Assembly: GCA_022478985.1 (NCBI GenBank)
Contig: JAKSZP010009461.1
Location: 57,371-121,370, forward strand
Reading direction: 5' to 3'
Source: Massospora cicadina
Lineage: Eukaryota > Entomophthoromycota > Entomophthoromycetes > Entomophthorales > Entomophthoraceae
DNA: 64,000 bases
The translations under genes and the position numbers were made by a program. This document shows, one piece after another, positions 1 to 11,427 of the stretch (its first letter is position 1; each line of letters opens with the position of its first letter). The notes beneath the pieces were generated by a model. The model did no database searches. It saw only the letters and a program-made list of their open reading frames with translations, and was not told the DNA's origin.

Positions 1-1590
1 TATTAGTGCGTTAAAGAGCTATATTACTGGGTAGGCGTCATAAAGACCATAATTGAGGTCCTGGACGTCTGTCTGACCTTCAAAAAGCAATTTGGATTCA
101 AAACCTGGTATCAATACCAACCTACTACGCCTCACCAACCCTTCCACACCATAAGTTTAGATGTGGTTGGACCTCTACCCCAGACCATTGGGGGAAATTG
201 ATAATTTGGTAGGCATAAAACATTTTACTAAACAGGTTGAAGCTGTGGCTCTTCCTGCTCAAATTGCTAAGGCCACGGCCACTCTCCTACATCAGAGTAT
301 TTTTGCTTTACATGGTTGCCCTCAGGTCCTGCTCTGTGACAATGGAAAAAACTTCACCCCCAGAGTGATGAAGTTCCTCCCTACCTCAATGGGTACGCAA
401 CAGCTCTTTTCTGCCCCCTTTAACTCCTTGACTAATAATAACGTGGAAAGAGCCAATGGTACCCTGGTCTCTATATAAAGAAAACTTGCCACTTCAGACC
501 CCCTTCACTGGGAGCTGTACTTAACAAGTGCCCTCATGCCTATCGTATCAATTACCACTGAATCCTCAAAATTTCTCCTTTCCCTGTGCTGTATGGACGA
601 GAACCTGATGTGCCAGCATTATTAACCAAAGATATTTTCTCTGATAGAACTTACCCTGAGCAAGCCATGAAGAAGTTGGCCCAGCATTTCATTCAGTTAC
701 AATCAGAGGCTGTTTAATTTGGCCAAAACTGTCACAAAAGAGGGTCAAGTCGCTAATGATCTCCAGCCCCCTCTACCTTCCTTCTAAGTATCTGACTTGA
801 TTCTGTACTGTTATAACTGTATCACCTTAGAAGGGAGAAGCTCGGGTCTATTTTGGAAGGACCTTTTGTAATCACTTACAAGCAAGGGGATGAGTACTCC
901 ATCGAATCCATTGCTACTAGAATCACTGTTAACCAAGTTAATGGCCAGTCTTTGTGGCCTTATTCTCCCCTAAGACTCTTGAAGTGGGTGATGTCAGAAA
1001 ATTACAAGGCTAATTGTGTAATAAGAGCGATTAAGATGTTGATGATAATTTACTGGCCAAAAGAACCTGGCAAATTCTCAGTGGAACCCCTCAAATTGGG
1101 GTAATACTACTATTCACTTACATTAGCCAAAATGCTTGATTATTGGTAGTCATGTTATGCTGACCCTGCGGTGGAATCAGGGAAATTGTTCTGAGGTTCT
1201 GACATCCGATTGGATAAATCTATATTAGATCTTTGCACTATTGGGTTATTTTACCAGTAAATGAATTCCATCAGCCATACCATTGAAGCGAGGCGAAGTT
1301 TGAGAGCTCCAATAGGTCTGAACCCCATATTCCCTAATTTGGCTATTTGTAGCCTAATCTAAATTTTGTACCTCCATCACTTCAAGCCTTAATACTTCTA
1401 AATATTAGGAATAAAGATAGTAAGAGGGTTCGCTTCTTGACCCCAAAAGGATTACTTATAAAAAAAGTCATATATAAGCCATCCCTTTATTTCAATTAAA
1501 GGAGTTAGTACTTTATTTATAAGTGGTCTGATAACTCCCTGATAATATCTATTCTTTAGTAGAGAAACCTACTTTTACTACAAATAATTG
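1..1590 (+). mobile_element. 3' part of Ty3/gypsy element G
   Basis: Plus-strand integrase coding remains enter from the left edge and end near 990. They are followed by an LTR-like sequence that starts TGTCAGAAAATT at 992, much as the family A LTR starts on its own strand (TGTCAGAAACTT). The integrase closely resembles that of element A at 11.4-12.7 kb, including a YQPTTP box shortly before the first catalytic Asp, so G and A belong to related lineages. G appears to interrupt minus-strand element D, whose protease remains begin near 1600. The right LTR boundary is not resolved and no target-site duplication can be checked because the 5' end is outside the window. Confidence 0.6.
62..1104 (+). 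pseudogene. Integrase remnant of element G (Ty3/gypsy)
   Basis: Integrase inserts retroelement cDNA into host DNA. The catalytic core is read in pieces. A YQYQPTTP box and SLDVVGPLP (first Asp) lie near 110-180. CDNGKNF (second Asp) lies near 337-357, and VERANGTL (catalytic Glu) near 443-470. All three DDE residues survive, but in-frame stops follow GGN at about 198 and SI at 476-478. A C-terminal segment (EGPFVITY..., 853-985) matches the post-core domain that ends other gypsy integrases. Further stops and frame changes lie between 480 and 850, so no functional protein is expected. The open stretch at 161-478 is only the middle of the domain. Confidence 0.75.
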
Positions 1591-1599
1591 TGGTAATTC

Positions 1600-3894
1600 A
1601 AGTGTAAATGCACCAGTGAGAAACCCAAAAGCCTAAATCCCACAGTAACACTATTGCTGGAACTACAACAACAAATGACCCAAACCGCAAAGGTAGCACA
1701 CAGTACGCTCCCTCAGAGACCATTCTTTCCGCTCCAGTGGTCCCAAAACCATTTAATGTTCTACATCAGGCTTTAAAGTCAACTTTGCCACCAACTTAGT
1801 GAAAACTATGTTGGCTGTGATGCCCGTATCTATTATAGCGCAGACTCAATTTTTTGCTACAAAGATGTCATAGTATGTATACTCAGAATGAGAAAAAAAT
1901 TTGACTGTTCAATATGTGGAAATTTAAAGAATTTTTTTCACCGAGGAAGTTTATAATTCTTTTGCTGACATTAGGGTATTCTTTAACAATAGCGTCCACC
2001 AGGAGGGTGGCGCTTACTACTTTCAGGGAAGGCACATCTGAGGACGGCTCAGCCTTTCTGGAATTTTTTTTTCAAAAAATTGACTGGCGTAAGGCTTTGA
2101 TTGCTCCTAAGGTTCTTCTTCTGCCGCAGCCTTAGTTTGCACTTGTATCAGTGCATTTACCCTCCAACTATCTGCTGATATAGGAACTCATCATTGTACT
2201 GATCGACTTCTTCTGAATATACCTCAATAGGTTCAGGTGGGACATTTGGAGCTAGGATAGTGGAGGTAAAGAGTCACATCTCTACTCTACTCCATCTTTT
2301 CCTGATAGTACTGATCCTGATGTACATAATGAACCCAATTGTTAAGGCAACTCCATGCAAGGTGCCAAGGGCAACCGCAATCAAAATAATTTACCCCGTA
2401 GAGCTTGCATCCTTGTTTTTGTAAAATGGCCCATGCTTATAGTTTGACTGTTAGTGATCATTATAAGTAGGCCCAGGCTGATAGTTTGGCGGCTGATGGG
2501 CAGCGTAAACCGGCCTAGGTCAAAAGTAGGGCTGCTGGTGATTGTCACAAGCAATCCCAGACTGGAAGTTAAACAGCTGGGGGTAGCTTGGCCTAGGGCG
2601 ATGCGCATAATTATAATAAGGCTGGGGCTACTAGGCGGAATCTGAACAGTGCGGGATGATTCCCCTGAATAAGAAGTCTGGTGACAGTTGTAGTACGTTT
2701 CCAATCTGTATTGGGCAGAGTAAAGGTAGCGGATATACAGCACAAAAATTGAACAAGCTTGAGCAGGTGTACGTCATCCTCCAAAACCAGAGCCATGATG
2801 TCATAAAGTTTGAGGTATGGCTTCACGCCGAGGTCATTGAAATGCCACATTGGATTTGTATAGAGTCCATGCCCTAATTAACATGTGAACTTCCACCGTG
2901 GATTGTTTAGAAGATGCAGCGAGGGTCTCATTATGCTGGAACCCAAAGGTCAAGAACTCAGCCTTCCACTGCGACATCTTTGCGGTATTAAAACAACTGC
3001 AGCACACTATCCTTCAATTCTTGATATCTAAAGGAACTGCTTTGATGATAGCAAGTGACTTGGTTGGATCTTCCAACATCTAAGGCGGATATCTCAATTT
3101 AGATCATCGCCAATCTGAGGCTCCTTCTGCCAGTAACTCAAATTGTTTAAAGAACCTGAAGCTGTTCCTATCATGGTCAAACAGAGGCAGCTTATTGATA
3201 CAAACCTCCTCCTCCTGCTTTTAACTGCAAGCCTTTGGAGCGTACTGAGGAATTGGTTGAGCCCCATAGGCGTTTTCTCATCATGACGCTGGTTCAGTAG
3301 GGCCAGCGGTGCATGGCTTGTCCACTGCTTCAGGGGTAGCGTAGGTCCCTTCAATGGGAAGTATGGCCATCACCTGGGGAATATGTTCACTGAGACATAT
3401 TCATGTCTGGGGCTGCCATCATGGGCAGCATAGCTCATGCTGCCTGCGGGTTTAGTTAAAGGCTCCTCAACTGGGTACCTGGCCTCATATTCATCATAAT
3501 ATAATATTTCCTGAGTGGGCCCTTGTTGTTCGTCCACTCCTTAATGAGGGCGCTGATGGTGTAAGGTGCTATTAAACTTTAGCTCTATGCAATGTAATCA
3601 TTCAGTAATGTCATCCAGGCAATTAGCAAGTTGCTTGTTTTGTTGTCCAAAAATCTGCATTTGGTTGATTGTGTTGTCAAGCTGGTTCATTTCATCTTTA
3701 CACTCCTAAAGGAGCTTATCCTGCTTCTTGAGCACTGATTCTAAAACAAGTCTAAGTTCCGCATATTTTGGCTAGTGAAGTGTGCCATGAGGATTCCCCA
3801 TCAATGAAGGCCAGATGCAAAATGTCTGGCAACTGGAGATTTTTACTTTTATTTTTTTGTGGTTGATCAATGGGCCCCTTGTAGTAAGCATCAC
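1600..3894 (-). pseudogene. gag-protease remnant of Ty3/gypsy element D
   Basis: Read on the minus strand, 1860 to 1600 encodes a retropepsin-like segment with IIDTGITAN followed by FTKLVAKLTLKPDVEH. It aligns well with the protease of element B (IIDTGAPVN, STKLVSKLPLKPDVD). The DTG active-site triad is intact. Stops and frame changes follow, where only patches such as MVSEGAY and VLPLRFGSF remain. The stretch from 1870 to 3890 should hold gag. It is too decayed to translate continuously, and the short open frames there have no recognisable domain. The PBS-like tract at 3868-3894 and an LTR at 3895 fix the 5' end of D and its orientation. Confidence 0.6.
3868..3894 (-). other. Primer-binding-site-like tract of element D
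   Basis: Immediately inside the D LTR the minus strand reads GTGATGCTTACTACAAGGGG. Elements B (25530-25556) and A (37500-37528) carry the same tract in the same place (TGGTGCTCACTACAGGGG in B). Such a shared TGG-starting tract next to the 5' LTR is what a tRNA primer-binding site looks like. The tRNA species is not identified. Confidence 0.55.
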
Positions 3895-6425
3895 TGTTAT
3901 AAATTGGCGATATAGTTGAGATATGCCATAAGATTTACATTGGGTCGATCCCACTGAGCTTTGTATGGACAATATGGTGATTGCTAGTCCTTAAGATAAA
4001 CTTAAGGAATATAATAACTATGGAGCAAATTGCTTTGACCACACCACTTTATTTAATTTTAATATAAATAGCAGATTCTTTATTCTCTGCTTACTTCTTC
4101 CTATCAATAATCCTCCTCCAATCTTCTTGTCTCACTTATATATCAATTAATTCAGTTAATACCAATCCTTTTGCTGCTCTCTCTCTGCTTGGCGTAACTT
4201 TCTGAGCAAATTAATTTTGGTAAATTGAAAGCAAACACTTAATTGCACACCGAAGTCTTGCTCTGATGTTGTCAGATCCCCTACTGACTGTCCCAGCATG
4301 GGGCAGCGGCAAAGCTCCCCCTCTGTTTTCTGTCCGGCAGGAAAATGCGCTTTGACTGGCTCACCCAGCCATTCCAAACCCTTGGGATGATTTGTTCCTC
4401 CCAAGGATCTTGATGCCCATCTCTCCCAAACCCAAGTGGTGCCCCGCTTCCCCCTGGTGCTCCCCTAGAGCAACATGCATTTTGGCTTTAGGGTTAAATA
4501 TGGGAAATTCTTCCCTTATGACGACCAAGCCATTATCAAAATTGCTCAGGCAGTGATGACACCAGCCTATTTATAGACTTCCACCCCTATATGGGTACTT
4601 TGATCTCAGCTTCCCCTGTGAAGCTGATGCAGCCACTGCAGCAACGGTGCCATTAATTTTTAATAACATTTCCCTCCCAACATTTTGGACCTGGCTCCCA
4701 ACGGACAACACCTTGGTGGTCCAGTTTGCTGGTTTGCCCACCCACCTCCCCCCCCCAAAGTGCTCCACCAGGAGCTGATGGAAGGTTTGGCAGCCTACGG
4801 CGCCAACCCCATCTTGCAATTTGTGGTCCCAAATGGGGCCACACACCTCGCTGGGCCTCAGGCGTATGCCACAATCAGCCCTGAAAATATGAAAAATTCT
4901 TTAGCAATTCCCCCTCATGACACCATCCCATTAGCCCCTGACCATCTGTTCTGGGCCCGCGTTGAGGGTGGATGGACAATTTGTCCATCCTGTTTCGAGT
5001 TAGACCACTCAAAATGTAAATGCTCATACTCAGAAACTTCTGCCAACGCCAAAAGTTTACCTGACGCCCACCAATCTGCCACCCACCCTGCACCAACTCT
5101 GACATGGGGTACAATCCTACCTTCCCCTCCTCCAATGCCTGATGCTGCAGCTGCACCTGCAGCCACCAATCAGCAACCACCTTGCCCCAATGCCATAAAT
5201 AATTCATTTAACCAAACATCAGATTGGATCCCAGTTTGATCCCATGCATCTGCAAATGAATCAAACAAACCTCAACTATATGCTGATTCCCCAATCCAAT
5301 TCAACCAAAATCCATGGGAATTATTGGATGAAATCGACAAATCAGGTAATGTCATTGAAGAACTGGCGCTGCAACTCAAGCAGCTCTGTAACACAGCATG
5401 GGATGCAGAATTCCCACCTCAGAAGTATGTCCCACAACCTAACGCCAAACCGTTCTACAGCGACCACCAGCTTGCAGTAGAAGCAGCTGCCACACCAGAT
5501 TGCCATCCGCTTTGCAAAGCTGCTACCAAATCTGTGGCTGCACTCACAGGAGGAACTCCACCTCCCATCATCCCCATAAATCTTACTCCACAAAGTAAGA
5601 TCAACATGAAAACTTTACACAAAAACGTCACTGAAGCCATCCAGAACATGGTAACAGTAGCACAGAATCCAAAAGCAAAAATAACCTACACCAACATTGC
5701 CACGTTCATTAAATTCCCAGACGCTCGCCTCAAAGCTGAAGAAGCTTTGAGCAAATACATCTTTGGTATAATGATGGCTGGCAACTATTCAGAAGTTTCA
5801 GTAATCAAGGATATCAAACCCCATGCCGCCAATACCCCCATACCTTTACTATTTGCCTTAACACGCACCCTACTCTGGAATGAGATGGATGCAGCTGAAG
5901 ATGAGCCCCCTGATCCCCCTCCACGTCCACCATGGAGGGATAGCAGTATTCGCTTCCCACCTGGTAGGATATTTTGTTAGGTATGATTCAATTGATCCGT
6001 CCATTTTGGGCGTTTCATTTGAATCGTTATTTTTATTTTTATTATGATTTTAGTTCTATATTGGTAATGTCCGTCCCCTGGTCAGCTTACCTCGGTTAAA
6101 TAAAAATGCCAAACTTTTTGCTTAGGATATACTTTACCGCCATATTCTCATTAGTTTATCATCATATCTTAGAGGCTCCAGCATAGTCTATTGTTTTTAA
6201 ATTTGATATTGCCTTAGTCTGAGGCGAATTAATAAATATTCGTTGTAAGTCAACATCAACTTATTACCTTACATGGAGGCGATCAAATAACTATACTTCT
6301 GGCTCAGTATCGCCTTATTTCAGAGCGCTCAAATATTCATTAATTATTAAATCATTGTTGACATAATTTGCTGATCCGCTGCAGCTATTTGGAGATTATT
6401 GTACAGTCATATCAGAATCTCAACA
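3895..6425 (-). repeat. 5' LTR of element D, split by a LINE ORF1 copy
   Basis: The plus strand starts TGTTATAAATTGG at 3895, parallel to family B LTRs (TGTTAACTTTTGG at 25557 and 62294). Similarity in spacing (GAGCAA/ACAATATG, CACTTTATTTAA) continues to about 4150. A LINE-type ORF1 then occupies roughly 4150-5990. The LTR appears to resume before 6425, where CATATCAGAATCTCAACA is identical to the terminal bases of the B LTR at 14851-14868. The exact edges of the intruding sequence are not resolved. The sequence between about 5990 and 6150 may be LINE untranslated region or LTR. Confidence 0.5.
4480..5980 (+). pseudogene. LINE-type ORF1 protein (copy 1), nearly intact
   Basis: This is an ORF1/Gag-like RNA-binding protein of a non-LTR retrotransposon. 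From 4685 to 5980 a single frame of 432 codons is open except for one TGA at 5237. Upstream, 4587-4750 encodes a segment (FDLSFPCEADAATAAT) similar to the ORF1 of the LINE at 49-54 kb (LDLSFENKEAADEAAA). It is joined to the main frame through a run of nine C's near 4748, where a slippage frameshift explains the break. A perfect CCHC knuckle, CPSCFELDHSKCKC (C-x2-C-x4-H-x4-C), lies near 4987-5028, followed by a Pro/Ala-rich linker. The C-terminal third looks helical and ends in a proline-rich acidic tail. No ORF2 follows, which is odd for LINEs, since they are usually 5'-truncated. Confidence 0.65.
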
Positions 6426-6719
6426 TTCAGTTAGTTGACACAATGAGGGACTGAAGGGTTTATTTTGAGGGAGTCAAAGTATACCAGTGAACCATAATTG
6501 CTTCATAAGTCCCAGGAGAGGACCTCTGAACCATTTTATTGGTTTATTCTCAAGAAGAGAAGTTTTTGGTCTTCTGTATTGGGGAGCTTCACTTCAGACT
6601 TGTAGTGAAAGGTAGCCTATGAATGTGAAACAGCAAGGATCAGCAGCCTTCATACTGTTGGCCTGGCACATTAATGGTGTTCCTATTGTAGCGGATATAA
6701 AATGTGCAACAATTCTTCA

Positions 6720-8550
6720 GATTCCCATTAAGTTGCTCCAGTGTGGGTCTGTGGCAAACTCCACCTGCATTCCTCATAGGATAGGAAAATGCTCTTGGAC
6801 TGGTTCATCCAGTCCTAAAAAATCTTTGGGCTGTTTTGTTCCATCCAAGGATCTTAATACACACTTCATTCAGACCCAGGCAGTGCCTCATCACCCCTGA
6901 TGCTAGCATGGAGCAGTATGCACTTTGGCTTTTGGTTAACTGTGGGGATTTATATCCTTATAATGATAAACAATAATCAAATCAGCTCAGGTAGTGAGGC
7001 ATCCTACCATCTTTATCATCTTCTGCACCTATAAGGGGTGTTTTAACCTCAATTTCACTTGCAAAACTGAAGCCACCATTGCAACAACTGTGCTCCTGGT
7101 TTTCTGAGGGTACCCCTATCTATATCACTCAGACCTGGCTACCAGAGGACACCACTTTGGTGGTTCATTTTGATGGTTTGCCGCACATTTTCCCCTGGTG
7201 CTCCATCAGGATCTGATGAAAGGTTTGGCAGCCTATGGCTCTAAGCACAACTCATGATTTGGGGTCCCAGATGAGGTCACATACCTTGCTGGGCCTCCAG
7301 CTTTTGCCATGATCAGCCCTGATTTTATAAAATTAAATGCCGATTTCTCCCTGTTCTATCATCCCTTCTATTCCCCACCATCCATTCTGGGCCTGTCCAA
7401 GGCGGCAGACTTCTGTCTGTTTTGCTTTGAGTTTGCAACTCAGAACAAAAGTGCCCATCCCTTGCAGCTTTCACCAGCTCTGAGCCCACCTCTGTCAGCT
7501 TCCGTTCTGCTGCCAACCTTGCAATTTTTTATATAGGTACTATCTCCCCTCCCATAAAGCCTGCTGCTGCAGCAAAGCCAACAGCAACAGATCAACCCTC
7601 CCCCATCCAGTGCAACAGATGCCATCAATTACAAACTGATTCGGACAGCGGTTTGATTTCATGGTTCCTTTATTCAGCCATCCTCATTTGTATGCCAAGG
7701 CCTTAATCTAGTTCAACCAGAACCTGTGGGGCTTATTGGCTGAAACTGATATATCAGGCGATTTTATTGCTCCATTTTCAGTCCAAAATGAGCGGTTCAT
7801 CAATTATGAATGGGATGCTCAAAGACCTCCTCATTTCAGACCCCAGCTAAAGGCCAATATGTTCCAAATTTGACCACCAGCCTGCTGTTGAAGCAGCAGC
7901 TTCACCAGATTGTAGTCCCCTCTGCAAGGCTAGCATCAAATTGGCGAGGTTGCTTACAAAAGGCTTCCCTCCTCACATTGTTCCCCAACCATCGTTCTGG
8001 CAGTCAAAAAGTATACTGATCAGCTTTATAAATCTGCCAACAATGACATCCAGAATGTTGCAGTGGTATCATTAAATCTCAAAACCAATATCTACCTGCA
8101 CCAATTTTTCACATTTACAGAACTTCCCACCTGCATTCAAGTGTAATAATCTTTGGCTCTCTATATGAGTATCCTTTACAATTGCCAATTTTTATGCTTA
8201 ACTTCTCATTAGCACCCTCAAACATACAGTTGATGCCTTTACGCCTTGCTCTTTGCCTTAGACCATGCTCTGCTCTGGGAAGAGGAAATTGCTGGTGAGT
8301 TAGACCTCAATCCCTACTTCCACCATGGTGATAAAAGCGGTTATCTGCTGTCCCACCTTGTTAGTTGTGTTTTTGTTTTGTGGGTCTTATCTATCAGCTA
8401 TGGGTTTGATTCATTTTGTTTGGCTTTATTTTACTTCTGCGCTTTGAGCTTCAGTATTGTCCACCCTTTGGATGACATACCTTTAATAAATTTAAATTTA
8501 AATTCAGTCCTAATATCCATGATCAGTTATGGTTTTTAGCTCATGGAAAT
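6720..8550 (+). pseudogene. LINE-type ORF1 protein (copy 2), decayed
   Basis: A second, more diverged copy of the 4.4-6.0 kb unit lies in the same orientation. Matching landmarks occur in order: ATGCACTTTGGCTTT... at 6908, the segment after a GGATCTGATGAAAGG-like motif at 7210, QFNQN-like codons near 7700, and the stretch corresponding to LFAL...LLW near 8245-8280. Numerous stops and frame changes disable it. The knuckle is only partly kept (FCFEFATQN near 7419). As with copy 1, no endonuclease or RT follows. The 6426-6719 gap holds nothing recognisable. Confidence 0.55.
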
Positions 8551-9596
8551 TGAAGCCCACCATGGTTGTTCTACTGCCAGTTACGAAACTCTTGTGGGTG
8601 GGTGTACTCTTGGTATTCTGGGAGTTGCTTTGTGTGGTTTCCCATTCACAATGGCTGCTCAGTCTTATTTTCATCAGCACAATCCATGTCAGTTAGGTGA
8701 AGTTTGCCTAGTCTATGTTGAACTGAGTTGACTTTTTATTATTGATCATCTAAGGCTCAGATAACTTTCTGTTGTCATACAGAGAAAATATTTATCACTA
8801 ATAGGCCCTCCACAGACCTGTGCAGCAGCCATATTTTCACATATGAACAATAAATTCAATGTAGAGCAAAAGTTATTACTAGAAGTAGCGCTATAAAAAG
8901 TATCTATTTAGGTTGATAACTAAAGTAGTTAATTAAAAGAATGATGTCATCTATCATATAGTAAATTACACATCCACCTCACTTTTACATCCCTACCTAA
9001 AGTCAGTAAAGCACACTTACATTTTATATATAAAGGCTAGCACATACCTATTCTATTATAATTTTTATCTTTAAAGTATAACATGATATGACTTTTAAGC
9101 ACCAGGGAGATGTAGTGAGAGTTAATAGCTATCTGGATAAATATAGTGAATTATCAGAAACGCCAGATCAATATTTGTTTGTTGACCTAAGAAAAAATAT
9201 GTATTGTGAAATAAAGTAACATAAAAAACAATTTAAAGGCGCTATGGGTTACATAGTAATCAGACTAGCTGCAGTTATCTTAATAAAATTCACATCAATG
9301 TAAGGCTTTGTTATGTTTAATTTGTATCTGTCTGGAAATTTCATAATGTATTATTAACTAAACAACATTGGAATGACTACGTTGATGTGCGTATAGTCCA
9401 AGTGGTGTTGTCAGAAAAGTACTCAAGGCATTAGGATAATAAGATACCACAAGTAGCTTAATAATATTATACATATAACGGTTTGAAAAAAAGAAACATA
9501 TTGCTACATTTAGCATCTATTGTTGCCTTCTATAATCATGTGAAAGTGTATGGAGAGGTTAGCATTCATTTATAAATCAGCTTGATTGTCAAAGGC
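8551..9596. other. AT-rich intergenic sequence, nothing recognised
   Basis: There is no conserved coding segment, LTR terminus or structured repeat that I can support. The open frame at 8543-8731 has no recognisable domain and no homologue elsewhere in the window. From about 8720 the sequence is AT-rich and full of stops in all frames. Confidence 0.4.
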
Positions 9597-10286
9597 TGTT
9601 GGATTTTTGGCTTGAAAGGAGGCTCGCTGGTGCTTTTTGCCTCAAATCTAACAATAAATTTGAGAAGCATTTTCACACCACTTATAGGAAAATAATTGAA
9701 ACAAATAAAAATCAAAAAAGGTTAATTTTTATAGTAGTTTATTGGGCGCCACGTGGGGGTAAAAGAGAGAATATGCTTAATAAATTGATAAAAGTATTTA
9801 GATGTCAAGGCTTGACATTTAGATAGCTCGAGAATTTACAAATTAAGTAATATGTGATTTTACCTATTGAAGCTCAGAAAACTCGCTTCACTTTTGCTGA
9901 ACGAAGGCTGGGGAATTATGTTTAGCTAAGATGTACCCACAGGGTAATGATTTAATAAATTTTAGCCAATCCCCATTTGCTAAAATTATTTTACTTTGGG
10001 GGATCCCGCCATGCCTATAAAAGGGGGTGGTTCCTGTGTAGGTGCTTGAATGGACCTGGTCATGGCTGGAGAAGTACCATCCAAAGGACACCCCAAGGTC
10101 CACTTTGTGGTCATAGTAATCCAATTGCTTGAGATTGGGTTAGTTGCCTGTGAAGCATTTTAAATCATGTTATCCTGATTTGCAGGGTTCCACCAAGAAT
10201 TGGATAGGGTCTTTTGGCCAATAACATCATTATCTGTATATAAATTGATACTAATATTAATATCAAGGACTTTCAAATGGCCAACA
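9597..10286 (-). repeat. Family C LTR, copy 1
   Basis: This LTR-like unit runs from TGTTGG to CCAACA (perfect 6-bp terminal inverted repeat), about 690 bp. Two related units lie at 43825-44508 and 54245-54896. Shared internal blocks include CTCGCTGGTGC, GCCTATAAAAGGGGGTGG and the GGTTCCAC...AAGGAT segment. TTTCCCC follows at the right edge. On the minus strand this reads AAGGGGAAA just before TGTTGG, as a polypurine tract before a 3' LTR would, which is why a minus orientation is preferred. The TATA-like TATAAAAGG on the plus strand argues the other way. No coding region could be assigned to the element, and element A has inserted at 10630. Confidence 0.6.
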
Positions 10287-10629
10287 TTTCCCCTTTAAGC
10301 TGATTTTTCCTCAAAACATTTTTATCTTGACTCTTGGAGGGAAAATGTCCAACAAAGACTATAAGTAATATTTATGGACATACGGCAAAATTTTATGTAC
10401 TTTTTTAGGGTCTATTGTTATCTATGGCTGTTAAAAAGTAATAAGTAGTTTAGTTAAGTTAAAATTAACTGTCTAACTAGTGACCTATTTCAATTAAGGG
10501 AGATTAAAAGTATCAGGACTATCTTATGTGATAATATTATCAAGACTTTTACATAGTATATATAGTTTGGAGGTTTGGAAATAATAAATACTTAAAATGG
10601 AAAAAATAGCTGGAATAAAACGATTATGG

Positions 10630-11427
10630 TGATAGAATCCTGGCAATATGTTTTACACAGGTGCTTAGGCCAGGATTTCAACAACATTTAGATGTAAGAG
10701 TAATAAAGCTCTTGACAGCTGTTAATTTTGATGGGGAAAAAATAAGATCACAATTAGACTTTTATTTTGATTGTTTTATTAACATAAAAATGGAGATAAG
10801 AAAGTGATCCCTTATTTTAATAATGCCTCCTAAAACTTTGGTTACTCAAAGGCCAAAAATGAGATGGGAGATCTAGTACTAAAAAAATGAGATGGTAGAT
10901 CAATTCAGAATAGATGGAGGTTAGCTCAATTTATCTAAATGGCAATTTGACCTATCAGAACTCTCAAAATTATTTTCACCCCAATATGATTTAACTTTGG
11001 TTGATTAGTTGACAGCAGGTATGAAAAATCCAACTGGTAACGATTCAATATATATTATCCAATCAGGCATCTTAAAAAATATTTCATCTCAGCCAAACAC
11101 AGGATTTCCTAGTTGTTGATTGGTAAGTAAAATAACTTCACCCTTTGAAACCACCCACTGGTCTATAAAAGGGGGTTTCCCCATAAAAGGTAGCACTTAT
11201 TATGCATTAGTGCATAGGCGAATGCCTAAGTCAGTTTACCTATTCCACCAGAGGTTTGACATATCCATATTAACAACATCTAAGTTATGAAGCTGAGGTT
11301 AGTAGTATTATTAATACTCTAATTGGGACTATTCCACCAAGAGTTTGACTGGGATTTTTTAGGAATAATTAATCTATTTTCTACTGGTACATTCTTTTCA
11401 ACAAGTGGAGAATCCAAGTTTCTGACA
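10630..11427 (-). repeat. 3' LTR of element A
   Basis: A 798-bp LTR. On the plus strand it starts TGATAGAATCCTGG and ends GTTTCTGACA. It is followed at 11428 by TTACCCCCTTTAAG, which read on the minus strand is a purine-rich tract immediately upstream of the LTR. It aligns with 37529-38291 over its length, for example in CAGGTGCTTAGGCC, GATCTTAAAATATTTCATCTCAGCC and the TCTATAAAAGGG / TTTAAAAGGG segment. The flanking TATGG duplicate lies just left of it. Confidence 0.85.

Noticed and set aside
2454..2645. Short overlapping plus and minus open frames with internally repetitive protein (GLLVTITS/GLLIMITN)
   Set aside because: They lie in the decayed gag of element D. The repeat is short and imperfect, and no domain or second copy supports a gene.
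4685..5980. Host gene with a zinc knuckle
   Set aside because: A second diverged copy at 6.7-8.5 kb and matching ORF1 organisation in the LINE at 52.8-54 kb show it is a retrotransposon ORF1.
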